Assembly (NCBI RefSeq): GCF_000620105.1
Contig: NZ_JHVK01000002.1
Span: 310,001-374,000 of the forward strand
DNA from: Microvirgula aerodenitrificans DSM 15089
Lineage (GTDB): Bacteria; Pseudomonadota; Gammaproteobacteria; Burkholderiales; Aquaspirillaceae
Direction: 5' to 3'
DNA: 64,000 nucleotides
The translations under genes were made by a program, and so were the position numbers. Under the pieces are notes generated by a model. That model was given only the letters and a program-made list of their open reading frames with translations, ran no database searches and was not told where the DNA came from. Below are positions 51,438 to 61,044 of this stretch, one piece after another (the first letter of the stretch is position 1; each line of letters starts with the position of its first letter).

Positions 51438-51875
51438 ATGAGCATTCCCGACATTACCCTGCCGGCCCCGCTCGGCAAGCTGGCCCGCAAGCTGCCGCAG
51501 CGCCCGCTGTCGATGGCGCTGGTCGCCGCGCTGAACCTGGCCGGCCGGCGCGGCATCCTGCCGGCCGATTCGCTGGAGCTGCTCGAAGAGCGCACCTTCG
51601 TGGTCGAGTCCAGCGATGCCGGCCTGACCGCATCGTTCACCGTCCGCAATGGTCAGTTCGTCGCCATTGCCCGGCCGGACACGCCGGACCTGCACTTCAC
51701 CGCCCGCGCCTGCGACTTTGCCCGGCTGGCGCTGCGCGAGGAAGATCCGGACACGCTGTTCTTCAACCGCAAGCTCGATATCGAGGGCGATACCGAACTG
51801 GGACTGATCGTGAAGAACATGCTCGATGCGATCGACTGGAGCGGCACGCCGCTGGCGCGTTTTATCGCCGTGTAA
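51438..51875 (+). CDS. ubiT: UbiT, SCP2-domain lipid carrier
   Basis: A 145-aa SCP2 sterol-carrier-domain protein (formerly YhbT). It probably presents ubiquinone intermediates to UbiUV. DTLFFNRKLDIEGDTELGL is the SCP2 segment. It follows ubiV by one base and ends the operon before a bidirectional terminator. Confidence 0.9.
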   Translation: MSIPDITLPAPLGKLARKLPQRPLSMALVAALNLAGRRGILPADSLELLEERTFVVESSDAGLTASFTVRNGQFVAIARPDTPDLHFTARACDFARLALREEDPDTLFFNRKLDIEGDTELGLIVKNMLDAIDWSGTPLARFIAV

Positions 51876-51890
51876 GGGCCTGCCAGAATG

Positions 51891-51917
51891 AAAAAAGCGC
51901 GACAGTGTCGCGCTTTT
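51891..51917. terminator. Terminator between ubiT and the MFS gene
   Basis: Stem AAAAAGCGCGAC/GTCGCGCTTTTT (51892-51903 and 51906-51917) with A and T tracts for both directions. Confidence 0.9.
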
Positions 51918-51939
51918 TCATGCCTGCTGATACCTGGCC

Positions 51940-53169
51940 TTACTCCGCGTCGCGCCAGGTTTCCTGCATGCCCCACGCCAGCAGCGCCGCCACGACCAGC
52001 AGTGCGAAATACGGCCAGAACGCCAGCTGGTAATCGGCCAGCGACGGTTCGGTACTGGCCAGCCAGCGGTTCGGCAGCGCCATCAGCAGCCCGGCGGCAA
52101 TGAACTTGGCACCGTTGGCGATGGCGGCCGAGGTGCCGATCAGTCGCGGCTCGACCAGTTCGGCCGCGGTCACGAACGACAGCATGTGTCCCCCGGTGGC
52201 CAGCCCGATGACAAAGCAGACCACGCCGGCACTGAGCGCCGTCAGCGGCAGGAACAGCAGTGCGGCCATGCCGAGCACCAGCAGCACGGTCATCAGCAGC
52301 ATCGGCAGCCGGCGCGAGTGCACCGCGTCCGACCAGCGCGCGGTCAGCGGTGCACCGACGGCCAGGCCCAGCCACAACACCGATGTCGCATAGCCGGCTT
52401 CGGTCCCGCTCAGGCCATGGGCGGCCAGGATCTTCGGCGTCCACAGCACGCCAAGCGCCAGCAGCAGACCGAACAGTACCGCCCCGGCGATCACGCCGAA
52501 CCAGACTTGCGGAATGCGGCATACCGACAGGATGTCGTGCAGCACGCCGGTCACGAAACCGGCGACGCCGCCACTGGAGCGAGGCTGAGGCTGCGGGTCG
52601 CGCACCACGGCCAGCGCCACCAGTGTCAGTGCGGCACCGGCGCCGGCGGCCCACCACGACATCGCCCGCCAGTCGACATGGGCGAGGGCGGCCTGCAGGC
52701 CGGCCTGGCCCAGGGTCGAGCCGATGGCGGCGATGGCCTGCACCATGGCGAACATCAGGCCGAACCTGGCAAAACCGAACCAGCGTCCGCCCAGGAAGCC
52801 GGCGCCGACGAAACCGAACGACGAACCGATCGCCACCACCGCCTGCGCCCAGGCCAGCATGGCGAACGAATCGGCCATCGCGAACAGCGCTGCGCCGAGT
52901 GCGAAGCAACCGATCGCCAGCGGCAGCATGATGCGCGCGCCGGCCCGGTCAAGCAGCGCGCCGGAGAACAGCTGGCTGACGGCGAACACCCAGGTGTAGA
53001 TCGCGCCGAGCGCAACGACGTCGCCCAGTCCGAGCCCGGTATCGCGGGCAAGGTCGCTGTTGACGATGGCATAGCCGGTCTGGAAGTCGAACAGCAGCAC
53101 GACGAACAGCGTGCCGACGATCCAGTTGGCCCAGGCGGCGGGGCCGCCGAGGCGGGGAGTAACGGTCAT
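51940..53169 (-). CDS. Major facilitator superfamily transporter
   Basis: A 409-aa protein with about twelve hydrophobic helices in two halves. An MFS loop motif is visible between helices 2 and 3 (SGALLDRAGARIM) and in the second half (TARWSDAVHSRRLPM). Substrate is unknown. It follows xpt by 63 bases on the same strand, so purine base or nucleoside uptake is a weak inference. A GC-rich hairpin (GCGCCGG/CCGGCGC, 53203-53222) sits between the genes and may limit read-through. The ATG has no good ribosome binding site. Confidence 0.8.
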   Translation of the reverse strand: MTVTPRLGGPAAWANWIVGTLFVVLLFDFQTGYAIVNSDLARDTGLGLGDVVALGAIYTWVFAVSQLFSGALLDRAGARIMLPLAIGCFALGAALFAMADSFAMLAWAQAVVAIGSSFGFVGAGFLGGRWFGFARFGLMFAMVQAIAAIGSTLGQAGLQAALAHVDWRAMSWWAAGAGAALTLVALAVVRDPQPQPRSSGGVAGFVTGVLHDILSVCRIPQVWFGVIAGAVLFGLLLALGVLWTPKILAAHGLSGTEAGYATSVLWLGLAVGAPLTARWSDAVHSRRLPMLLMTVLLVLGMAALLFLPLTALSAGVVCFVIGLATGGHMLSFVTAAELVEPRLIGTSAAIANGAKFIAAGLLMALPNRWLASTEPSLADYQLAFWPYFALLVVAALLAWGMQETWRDAE

Positions 53170-53232
53170 GGGGAAGACTCTGGCTGGGAGAGAAAATGCA
53201 ACGCGCCGGACTGGGCCGGCGCGAAAGGGGTA

Positions 53233-53805
53233 TCAGTCGAAGTGGACGCGGTTGTCGTCGAAGCTCTTGATCACCGCGAGCGACTCGACCCGCACGCCGG
53301 CATCCTGGACCTTGCTGCGCCCGGGCTGGAAGCCCTTTTCGATGACGATGCCGACCGCGACCGGTACCGCACCGGCCTGGCGGACGATGTCGATCAGCCC
53401 GGTGGCCGCCGCGCCGTTGGCGAGGAAGTCGTCGATGATCAGCACGCGCTCGCCGGCACGCAGATAGCGCTTGGACACGCGGACCTTGTAGGTGGCCTGC
53501 TTGGTATACGAGTAGACCGACGATTCGTAGGCTTCGCCATCCAGGTTCAGACTCTGGGTCTTCTTGGCGAACACGACCGGGGCATGGTCGAAGTGCGGGC
53601 TGGCCGCCACGGCGACGGCAATGCCGGAAGCCTCGATGGTCAGGATCTTGTCGATGGCCTCGCCGTCGAAACGACGGGCGAATTCGGCGCCGATGGCGTC
53701 GAGCAGGCGGACATCGATCTGGTGGTTGAGAAAGTTGTCGACCTTGAGAATGTGGCCGTCGAGCAGGCGACCCTCGTCGAGGATCTTGCGCTTCAGGGTT
53801 TCCAT
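53233..53805 (-). CDS. xpt: Xanthine phosphoribosyltransferase
   Basis: A 190-aa purine salvage enzyme that converts xanthine and PRPP to XMP. The PRPP motif [14 protein letters not shown] and the N-terminal [17 protein letters not shown] match Bacillus-type Xpt rather than enteric Gpt. The start at 53805 was chosen from the conserved N-terminus. An inverted repeat overlaps its likely -10 element. It leads an apparent two-gene unit with the MFS gene. Confidence 0.93.
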   Translation of the reverse strand: METLKRKILDEGRLLDGHILKVDNFLNHQIDVRLLDAIGAEFARRFDGEAIDKILTIEASGIAVAVAASPHFDHAPVVFAKKTQSLNLDGEAYESSVYSYTKQATYKVRVSKRYLRAGERVLIIDDFLANGAAATGLIDIVRQAGAVPVAVGIVIEKGFQPGRSKVQDAGVRVESLAVIKSFDDNRVHFD

Positions 53806-53819
53806 GGCGGGAGTTGGGA

Positions 53820-53840
53820 AATCGCGTAAAGCGCGCGATT
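53820..53840. promoter_or_regulatory. Inverted repeat overlapping the likely xpt promoter
   Basis: AATCGCG-N7-CGCGATT is a perfect seven-base inverted repeat. A -10-like TAAAAT (53838-53843, minus strand) overlaps its upstream arm, 33 bases before the xpt start. A repressor site is likely; the regulator is unknown. The -35 is not clear. Confidence 0.45.
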
Positions 53841-54046
53841 TTACAGCAGCCACCGCTTTCGTGGGCAGGAATGGGATCAATGGCGGCGAAAAGGGCTCAT
53901 GGCGGTGGGCACCGACAGCCACCGTGGCGTCGGCACACGCCCGACGGGCAGAACCTGTCGTGAGTACCGCAGTCTGGCGGATTGATTGCGCCCGGCCCCT
54001 TCCGGCCCCGCCGTCGCGGGGCTCGTCCGTTCTTCGCTACGCTGAA

Positions 54047-55558
54047 TCAGCGCCGCCGCCGTCTGCCCGCAAACAGCCCCAGCACCAGCAGCGCCAGCAC
54101 GATGACCGGGCCGTTGCCGAGCCGCATGTAGGGCGTCAGCCCGGTGCGGCCCTGCACCGTGCTTTCCAGCACCCCGCGCTGGAACTGCGGCAGGCTGGCG
54201 ACGACACGACCGCGATGGTCGACCACGGCCGTCAGGCCGGTATTGGTCGCACGAATCATCGGTCGCCCGGTTTCCAGCGCGCGTGCCTGTGCCAGTTGCA
54301 GGTGCTGCCAGGCAGCATTCGAGTGACCGAACCACGCCATGTTGCTGACGTTGGCCAGCAGGGTCGCCTCGCGCGCCGGGCCGATCAGTTCTTCGCCGAA
54401 GCTGTCCTCGTAGCAGACGTTGAAGGCCACGCGCTGTCCGGCCAGCGTCATCGGCGCCTGGTTGGCGCCGCCCGGGGTAAAGCCGGCCAGCGGCATGTTC
54501 ATGTAGCGGTACAGCCAGCCGGTCAGCCACGGCAGCGGGACGAACTCGCCAAACGGCACCAGGTGGTCCTTGCTGTAGCGCTGCTGCCCGCCGGTCACGC
54601 TGACCACGCTGTTGTAGTAGCGGTCGCCATCGCCCCGGTCCGGCACGCCGGACACCAGCTCGGCCCCGCGCGACTCGACCAGCTTGCGCATCGCCTGCAG
54701 GTACTCGGGCGGCATCTGGTCGTACATCAGCGGGAAGGCGGTTTCCGGCAGCACGATCAGTTTGCCGCGCGCGGCCACCACCTGCTCCGCATAGACCTGC
54801 AGCGTCAGTTCAAACGAGGCCGGGTCCCATTTCATCGATTGCGGGATCGCACCCTGGGCCAGCGACACGGTCAGCGGCGCCCCCACCGGACGGGTCCACT
54901 CCACCCGGGCGAACGACGCGCCACCGGCCCACAGCACGGCGACCAGCCCGGTCGACAGTGCCGCCTGCCACGGCCGGCGCACCGTGGTCTGGCCGCCGCC
55001 GAGCAGCGACAGCAGCCAGCCGAGCACCGCGCCACTGGACGCCACCGCCCAGCTGACACCGAAGATGCCGAGCACCGGCGCATAGCCGGCCAGCGGGCCA
55101 TCGGGAATCTGCGTATAGCCGAGCGAGCCCCACGGGAAACCGGTGATGAGCCAGCCGCGTACCCACTCGAAGATCGTCCACAGCGCCGGCCAGCCCAGCA
55201 GCCAGGCGCCGCTGCGACGGCCGCTGGCCTGGGCCAGCCACGCCGCCAGCGCCGTGGCGACAGCCGGGAACAGCGCCAGCCAGGCCGGCAGCAGCAGGGT
55301 CAGCGGACCGGCAAACACCGCCGGCAGGCCGGCAATGTCGTGCAGGCTCAGATAGGTCCAGTAAAAGCTGGCGGTAAAGCCGCTCAGCGCCCACAGATAG
55401 GCCAGCACGAAGGCGCGGCCGGGACGGGCGGTGAACACCTGCGAGAACAGGATCGCCAGCAGCGGCAGGACCAGCCAGCCATGTCCGTACGGTGCGAGGG
55501 TGGCAGGATAGGCGAGACCGACAAGGCCGGTGAACAGAAAGGGCAGCAGACGCTTCAC
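54047..55558 (-). CDS. lnt: Apolipoprotein N-acyltransferase
   Basis: A 503-aa inner-membrane enzyme that adds the third acyl chain to lipoproteins. It has about seven helices plus a nitrilase domain, with the catalytic Glu in VLPETAFPLM, Lys in SKDHLVPFGEFVPL and Cys in AFNVCYEDSFGEEL. The first codon is GTG, and no good ribosome binding site is visible. A terminator with a T5 run ends about 15 bases upstream of it. In most relatives lnt is continuous with corC; here expression may be lowered by that hairpin. Confidence 0.95.
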   Translation of the reverse strand: MKRLLPFLFTGLVGLAYPATLAPYGHGWLVLPLLAILFSQVFTARPGRAFVLAYLWALSGFTASFYWTYLSLHDIAGLPAVFAGPLTLLLPAWLALFPAVATALAAWLAQASGRRSGAWLLGWPALWTIFEWVRGWLITGFPWGSLGYTQIPDGPLAGYAPVLGIFGVSWAVASSGAVLGWLLSLLGGGQTTVRRPWQAALSTGLVAVLWAGGASFARVEWTRPVGAPLTVSLAQGAIPQSMKWDPASFELTLQVYAEQVVAARGKLIVLPETAFPLMYDQMPPEYLQAMRKLVESRGAELVSGVPDRGDGDRYYNSVVSVTGGQQRYSKDHLVPFGEFVPLPWLTGWLYRYMNMPLAGFTPGGANQAPMTLAGQRVAFNVCYEDSFGEELIGPAREATLLANVSNMAWFGHSNAAWQHLQLAQARALETGRPMIRATNTGLTAVVDHRGRVVASLPQFQRGVLESTVQGRTGLTPYMRLGNGPVIVLALLVLGLFAGRRRRR

Positions 55559-55573
55559 GGATGGGGTTCAAAC

Positions 55574-55602
55574 AAAAAGGCCGCGCGGCCAGCCGCGCGG
55601 CG
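55574..55602 (-). terminator. Terminator between corC and lnt
   Basis: Arms CCGCGCGG repeated as an inverted pair (55581-55588 and 55593-55600), followed on the minus strand by CTTTTTG. Confidence 0.8.
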
Positions 55603-55652
55603 GATTGCAGACAGGGAATGACGGGCGGGCAAGGTACACCCCTGCCGGCCGC

Positions 55653-56516
55653 TCATTCGTCGGAAGAAGCCAGAAGCGACATCTGCTCGGGCAGGCGCTC
55701 GACCAGCAGCACCTGTACCCGCCGGCTGTCGGCCCGCTGGACGGTGAAGCGCCAGCCGGCAAACTCGACCACTTCGCCACGCTTCGGCAGATGGCCAAAC
55801 TGCGCGACCACCAGGCCACCGATGGTATCGACTTCGTCATCGGGGAAATCGGTGTGGAACGCCTCGTTGAAGTCCTCGATCTCGGTGATCGCCTTGACCC
55901 GCCAGCGCCCGTTGCGGCCGGGGACGATATAGCCCTCGGTCTCGTCGAAGTCGTATTCGTCCTCGATATCGCCGACGATCTGCTCGATCACGTCCTCGAT
56001 GGTCACCACGCCGGCCACGCCGCCATACTCGTCGACGACGATGGCCATGTGGTTGCGCGTCTGGCGGAACTCGCGCAGCAGCACGTTCAGGCGCTTGGAT
56101 TCGGGGATGAACACCGCCGGCCGCAGGCTGTCGCGCAGGTCGAAGCCGGCCGGATCGGCGAAGTACTGCAGCAGTTCCTTGGCCAGCAGGATGCCGATCA
56201 CCTCGTCCTTGCTGTCGCCGATGACCGGGAAGCGCGAGTGCGCGCACTCGAGCACGAACGGCAGGAAGGTCTCGACCGAGTCGTCGACCTGCACCACGTC
56301 CATCTGGCTGCGCGGGATCATCACGTCGCGCACGGCCAGCTCGGACACGGCCAGCACGCCCTCGATCATCGACAGCGCTTCGGCATCGAGCAGGTTGCGC
56401 TCGAAGGCGGAATGCAGCAGCGTCACGAGTTCCTTGCGGTCCTCGGGTTCGCGCAGCAGCATGGCGGACAGGCGTTCCAGCCAGCCGGGTTTGTGACTAC
56501 TACTGGGGTCGTCCAT
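55653..56516 (-). CDS. corC: CorC/HlyC-type CBS-domain protein
   Basis: A 287-aa cytoplasmic protein with a CBS pair (about residues 60-190: VRDVMIPRSQMDVV and FRQTRNHMAIVVDEYGGVAGVVTIED) and a C-terminal CorC_HlyC domain (about 205-285). Relatives affect Mg/Co efflux. It belongs to the conserved phoH-ybeY-corC-lnt block and starts ten bases after ybeY. Confidence 0.94.
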   Translation of the reverse strand: MDDPSSSHKPGWLERLSAMLLREPEDRKELVTLLHSAFERNLLDAEALSMIEGVLAVSELAVRDVMIPRSQMDVVQVDDSVETFLPFVLECAHSRFPVIGDSKDEVIGILLAKELLQYFADPAGFDLRDSLRPAVFIPESKRLNVLLREFRQTRNHMAIVVDEYGGVAGVVTIEDVIEQIVGDIEDEYDFDETEGYIVPGRNGRWRVKAITEIEDFNEAFHTDFPDDEVDTIGGLVVAQFGHLPKRGEVVEFAGWRFTVQRADSRRVQVLLVERLPEQMSLLASSDE

Positions 56517-56525
56517 AAGCGGGGT

Positions 56526-57023
56526 TCAACGCTCCTCGGCGTAAGGGTCGGGGTATCCCAGGCGGGCCAGGATGCGGGTTTCGAGCGACTCCATCGCTTC
56601 CGCTTCCTCGTCCGACTGGTGGTCGTGGCCCTGCAGGTGCAGGACACCGTGCACGGTCAGGTGGGCATAATGCGCTTCGATGCTCTTGCCCTGCTCTTCC
56701 GCCTCGCGCGCCACCACCGGCGCGGTCAGCACGATGTCGCCGAACAGCGGCAGGCCGGCGATGCTGTCCTCGCCCTCGTTCAGCGCAAAGGTCAGCACAT
56801 TGGTCGCGTAGTCCTTGTCGCGGTACTGGTGGTTCAGCGCGCGGCCTTCTTCTTCATCGACCACGCGCAGCGACAGCTGCGCACGGCGGGTGTTGCCGAG
56901 CGCGGCGCTGATCCAGCGCGCAAAGGCCGACGGCGACGGCGTGCCGGGCGGACAGACGCTGAGTCCGACATCGAGGTCGAGTTGTTTCGGGGCGGGACGG
57001 AAGCGTGTCCTGGCAAGTTTCAT
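56526..57023 (-). CDS. ybeY: Endoribonuclease YbeY
   Basis: A 165-aa zinc ribonuclease for 16S rRNA 3' maturation and ribosome quality control. The metal site [11 protein letters not shown] with its three His ligands is intact. Its start overlaps the phoH stop by four bases (ATGA). Confidence 0.97.
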   Translation of the reverse strand: MKLARTRFRPAPKQLDLDVGLSVCPPGTPSPSAFARWISAALGNTRRAQLSLRVVDEEEGRALNHQYRDKDYATNVLTFALNEGEDSIAGLPLFGDIVLTAPVVAREAEEQGKSIEAHYAHLTVHGVLHLQGHDHQSDEEAEAMESLETRILARLGYPDPYAEER

Positions 57024-58000
57024 GCGTGTCTTTCTTCTGCTGCGTCGCCGGTTTCGTTCCAGCGGTCGTAAGCGTCGACGATCTTCTGCACCAGCGGATG
57101 GCGCACGACGTCTTCGCTGTTGAAATGGTGAAAGGCAATGCCGCGCACATTGCTGAGAATGCGTTCGACCTCGACCAGCCCGCTCTTCTGGTGCCGGGCC
57201 AGGTCGATCTGGGTCACGTCGCCGGTCACCACCGCGCGCGAGCCAAAGCCGATGCGGGTCAGGAACATTTTCATCTGCTCCGGGGTGGTGTTCTGCGCCT
57301 CGTCGAGGATGATGAAGGCATGGTTCAGCGTCCGGCCGCGCATATAGGCCAGCGGCGCGATCTCGATCAGGTTCTTCTCGAACAGTTTGGCCACCCGGTC
57401 GAAGCCCATCAGGTCATACAGCGCGTCGTACAGCGGCCGCAGATACGGGTCGACCTTCTGCGCCAGATCACCAGGCAGGAAGCCAAGCTTCTCGCCGGCC
57501 TCGACCGCGGGACGGACCAGCACGATGCGCTTGACCGCGTCGCGCTCCATCGCGTCGACCGCACTGGCGACCGCCAGATAGGTCTTGCCGGTACCGGCCG
57601 GGCCAATGCCGAAAGTCACATCGTGATTCTGGATGGCACGGATATAGACGTTCTGCCCCGGTGTGCGGCCGAACAGGTCGCCCTTGCGCGTCATCAGCGC
57701 CGGCGTACCGCCCTCGACCTCGGCCGTGGTCTCAGGATCCATGCCGCGCTTCAGTTCGATCAGCCCGAGCTGGATGTCCTCGACATCCAGCGCCCGCTGC
57801 GCGCGCAGGTAGAACGACTCCAGCACCTGCACCGCTTCACGGGCACGGCTGCCGGCGATCTTGAATTTCTCGTTGCGGCGCGAGATGGCGACATCGAGCG
57901 CGGTTTCGATCTGCTTGAGGTTGTCGTCCAGCGCGCCGCACAGATTCATGAGCCGCGCGTTGTCGACCGGATTGAAGGCGATATGTTCAATATGGGGCAT
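57020..58000 (-). CDS. ybeZ: PhoH-family ATPase (YbeZ)
   Basis: A 326-aa P-loop protein, partner of YbeY in RNA handling. Walker A is [11 protein letters not shown] and Walker [17 protein letters not shown]; the N-terminal part (about 1-110) is a KH-like or RNA-binding extension. The start at 58000 ([11 protein letters not shown]) was preferred to the longer ORF, which would overlap the end of miaB. A G-rich tract precedes it. Confidence 0.94.
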   Translation of the reverse strand: MPHIEHIAFNPVDNARLMNLCGALDDNLKQIETALDVAISRRNEKFKIAGSRAREAVQVLESFYLRAQRALDVEDIQLGLIELKRGMDPETTAEVEGGTPALMTRKGDLFGRTPGQNVYIRAIQNHDVTFGIGPAGTGKTYLAVASAVDAMERDAVKRIVLVRPAVEAGEKLGFLPGDLAQKVDPYLRPLYDALYDLMGFDRVAKLFEKNLIEIAPLAYMRGRTLNHAFIILDEAQNTTPEQMKMFLTRIGFGSRAVVTGDVTQIDLARHQKSGLVEVERILSNVRGIAFHHFNSEDVVRHPLVQKIVDAYDRWNETGDAAEERHA

Positions 58001-58037
58001 ACGACCAGCCCCCCGCTGTGGCGAGGGAACGATGGGG

Positions 58038-59372
58038 TTAATCGGACTCGACGGTGAGGATTTCTCCACGCACGCTGTGAGAATAGGCTTCCGTGATGAC
58101 AACTTCGATCATCGAATTCAGCAAACGCGGATGACCGACCACATTCACCACGCGATTGTTGGCGCTGCGCGCCGCCAGCTCGTTGCCGTCGCGGCGGGAT
58201 ATGCCCTCGACCAGCACCCGCTGCACGGTACCCACCATGGCTTCGTTGATCGCCAGTGTATTGCGGTCCAGCACGTCCGTCAGCGCCTGCAGGCGCCGGA
58301 TCTTGACCTCGTGCGGCGTCGTGTCCGGCAGGTCTGCCGCCGGCGTGCCGGGGCGCGGCGAGTAGATGAACACGAAGCTGGCGTCGTAGTCCAGTTCCTC
58401 GACCAGCTTGAGGGTGCGGGCGAAGTCGTCGTCTGTCTCGCCGGGGAAGCCGACGATAAAGTCCGAACTCAGGCACAGGTCCGGACGTACCGCGCGCAGC
58501 TTGCGCACGATCGATTTGTATTCGAGCACGGTATAGCCGCGCTTCATCGCCGCCAGCAGGCGGTCGGAACCGGACTGGATCGGCAGGTGCAGGTGTGACA
58601 CCAGCTTCGGCAGCCGGGCGAAGCAGTCAATCAGCCGGTCGGTGAATTCACGCGGGTGGCTGGTGGTGAAGCGGATGCGTTCGACGCCGGGCACCTCGTG
58701 CACGCAGTCGAGCAGGAAGGCGAAGTCGGCGATTTCGCCATCGTCCATCCGCCCGCGATAGGCGTTGACGTTCTGCCCCAGCAGCGTGATTTCCTTGACG
58801 CCCTGCGCGGTCAGCCCGGCGATTTCGGCCAGCACGTCGGCCAGCGGCCGGCTGACTTCCTCGCCGCGCGTGTACGGCACGACACAGAAGGTACAGTACT
58901 TGGAACAGCCTTCCATGATCGACACGAAGGCGGCACCACCGTCGACCCGGGCCGGCGGCAGGTGATCGAATTTTTCGATTTCCGGGAACGAGATATCGAC
59001 CTGGGCCCGGCCTTCGGCGCGGCGTGCGGCAATCATTTCCGGCAGACGGTGCAGGGTCTGCGGCCCGAACACCACGTCGACGAACGGTGCGCGCCGGACA
59101 ATGGCGTCCCCTTCCTGCGAGGCCACGCAGCCACCGACGCCGATCACCAGATCCGGGTTCAACTGTTTCAGGTGGCGGACGCGCCCCAGATCGGAGAACA
59201 CTTTCTCCTGGGCCTTTTCCCGCACCGAACAGGTGTTGAACAGGATGATGTCCGCGTCTTCCGGCGAGTCGGTTCTGGACAGTGCCTCGCCTGCGCCGAG
59301 CACATCGGCCATCTTGTCCGAGTCATACTCGTTCATCTGGCAGCCGAATGTCTTGATATAGAGCTTTTTCAT
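58038..59372 (-). CDS. miaB: tRNA-2-methylthio-N6-dimethylallyladenosine synthase MiaB
   Basis: A 444-aa radical SAM methylthiotransferase acting on A37 of tRNA. The N-terminal UPF0004 domain has three cluster cysteines ([19 protein letters not shown] and GGCVASQEG), the radical SAM site is CSKYCTFC (about residue 154), and a TRAM domain is C-terminal. It heads the miaB-phoH-ybeY-corC run. Its leader contains a terminator-like hairpin. Confidence 0.97.
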   Translation of the reverse strand: MKKLYIKTFGCQMNEYDSDKMADVLGAGEALSRTDSPEDADIILFNTCSVREKAQEKVFSDLGRVRHLKQLNPDLVIGVGGCVASQEGDAIVRRAPFVDVVFGPQTLHRLPEMIAARRAEGRAQVDISFPEIEKFDHLPPARVDGGAAFVSIMEGCSKYCTFCVVPYTRGEEVSRPLADVLAEIAGLTAQGVKEITLLGQNVNAYRGRMDDGEIADFAFLLDCVHEVPGVERIRFTTSHPREFTDRLIDCFARLPKLVSHLHLPIQSGSDRLLAAMKRGYTVLEYKSIVRKLRAVRPDLCLSSDFIVGFPGETDDDFARTLKLVEELDYDASFVFIYSPRPGTPAADLPDTTPHEVKIRRLQALTDVLDRNTLAINEAMVGTVQRVLVEGISRRDGNELAARSANNRVVNVVGHPRLLNSMIEVVITEAYSHSVRGEILTVESD

Positions 59373-59763
59373 GCGACTTTATGAAAATAAGAAGGCAAAA
59401 CCGGCCAATGCCGGTTTTTGTGCCTCGAAATGAATTCGGTTACGCGAATTGTAGCATCTGCATCAACCGGGCGAAAAACCGCCGGCCGGACAAAATCCCG
59501 TCTCTGGCGCGCAGCCCCGGCCCCGGCACGGTTGATCTGCAGCAAACGGCATGCATTTGTCCGCCTGCGGCGCAGAACGACGACATTTCATGAAACCGCA
59601 TCAGAATCAAACAGTTGCTTCAACCCCCTGACTGGCTAGCACATTTCCGCCTACCGGACAATTGTGTTGATCGCCTAGCCGGGTTGCGCGTCTCCCCCAT
59701 GCCGGCCGGCGGGCCGATGGATAGATTGGCGGCATTCCATAGCGATTCATCCAGGGGGGTGCC
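59373..59763. other. 391-base divergent spacer between miaB and the triheme cytochrome gene
   Basis: No gene is supported. On the minus strand a TACAAT at about 59450 could be the miaB -10, with a weak TTTTCG -35. On the plus strand, GGGGGG lies before the cytochrome ATG as its ribosome binding site; a promoter for it is not clear. A palindrome ACAATTGT occurs near 59658. The remainder shows nothing recognisable. Confidence 0.4.
59397..59419 (-). terminator. Terminator-like hairpin in the miaB leader
   Basis: Stem AACCGGC/GCCGGTT (extended by outer A/T and GGC/GCC pairs) about 25-50 bases before the miaB ATG. On the minus strand TTTTG follows. No minus-strand gene lies to its right in the spacer, so it seems to belong to the miaB leader. 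Confidence 0.6.
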
Positions 59764-61044
59764 ATGCGACATTCAGGACTCAGCGCCGCGCTCATGCTGC
59801 TGTTGCTGCCTGCCTGCGTGCAGGCCGCGTTCAGCACGGATTCGATCAGACGCGGTCAGTACCTGGCCCGGGCCGGCGACTGTATCGCCTGCCATACCCG
59901 GCCGGGTGGCGCCGCCTACGCGGGCGGTCTGCCGTTCGACACGCCGGTCGGCCGCATCTACGCGACCAATATCACGCCCGACCGGAAAACCGGCATCGGC
60001 AACTACAGCTACGACCAGTTTGCCCGCGCGGTCCGCGAAGGCGTGGCCGCCAATGGCGACCCGCTGTACCCGGCCATGCCGTATCCGTCGTATGCCAGCG
60101 TCAGCGACGCCGACATGCGCGATCTGTACGCGTTCTTCATGGCCGGCGTGCCGGCAGTCAGCCAGCCAAACCGGGGCAGCGACATCCCGTGGCCGCTGAG
60201 CATGCGCTGGCCGCTGAAGGTCTGGAACTGGCTGTTCGTCGACGCGCGGCCTTACAGGGTCCAGGCGGACAGGAGTGCGGCATGGAATCGTGGCGCCTAT
60301 CTGGTCGAGGGGCTGGCCCACTGCGGTTCCTGTCACACGCCACGCGGCCTCGCCTATCAGGAAAAGGCACTGAGCGCGCGCGACGGCAGCGAGTTCCTGG
60401 CCGGCAACAATATCGGCGGCTGGTTCGCCAAGAGCCTGCGCGGCGACAAGGGCCGCGGGCTCGGCGACTGGAGCGAGGCCGATATCGTCGAGTTCCTGAA
60501 AACCGGCCGCAATGACAAGAGTGCGGCATTCGGCGGCATGGCCGAGGTCATCGAGCACAGCAGCAGCCATCTGGAACGGACTGATCTGGCCGCCGTGGCG
60601 ACCTATCTGAAGGCCCTGCCGGCCAGTGCCGGTGCGCCAACGGTCTATTCGGCCGCCCGCGCCCATGTCACCCGGGGCCAGTTGCGCAGCGGCGACTACC
60701 GTCAGCCGGGCGCCAGTACCTATGTCGAGTTCTGCGCCAGCTGTCACCGCGATGATGGCGGCGGCTTCCCGCGCATCTATCCGGCGCTGGCCGGCAACTC
60801 GGTACTGCTGACCGACGATACGCGCTCGCTGATCCGCATCGTGCTCGAGGGCGGGCGCATGCCGCATACCGTCGCCGACACCATGGCTTTTGCCATGCCT
60901 GGCCTGCCGCAGCTCAACAACCGCGAAACCGCCGAGGTCCTGTCCTTTATCCGCTCCAGTTGGGGCAATCACGCAAGCGCGGTCAGCGAGGCCGATGTCG
61001 CCGCTGTCCGCGAATCGCTGGAGAAATCGCATGAACGCCGCTGA
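59764..61044 (+). CDS. Triheme c-type cytochrome, alcohol-dehydrogenase subunit type
   Basis: A 426-aa exported protein with a signal peptide (about 1-21) and three heme motifs: CIACH (40-44), CGSCH (187-191) and CASCH (324-328). The whole layout, including TNITPDRKTGIGNYSYDQFA and MRWPLKVWN, matches the cytochrome subunit of membrane alcohol or gluconate dehydrogenases. No PQQ or flavin dehydrogenase gene is next to it; instead it overlaps a TsdA-like gene by 14 bases, so it may carry electrons for that enzyme in the periplasm. Confidence 0.9.
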   Translation: MRHSGLSAALMLLLLPACVQAAFSTDSIRRGQYLARAGDCIACHTRPGGAAYAGGLPFDTPVGRIYATNITPDRKTGIGNYSYDQFARAVREGVAANGDPLYPAMPYPSYASVSDADMRDLYAFFMAGVPAVSQPNRGSDIPWPLSMRWPLKVWNWLFVDARPYRVQADRSAAWNRGAYLVEGLAHCGSCHTPRGLAYQEKALSARDGSEFLAGNNIGGWFAKSLRGDKGRGLGDWSEADIVEFLKTGRNDKSAAFGGMAEVIEHSSSHLERTDLAAVATYLKALPASAGAPTVYSAARAHVTRGQLRSGDYRQPGASTYVEFCASCHRDDGGGFPRIYPALAGNSVLLTDDTRSLIRIVLEGGRMPHTVADTMAFAMPGLPQLNNRETAEVLSFIRSSWGNHASAVSEADVAAVRESLEKSHERR

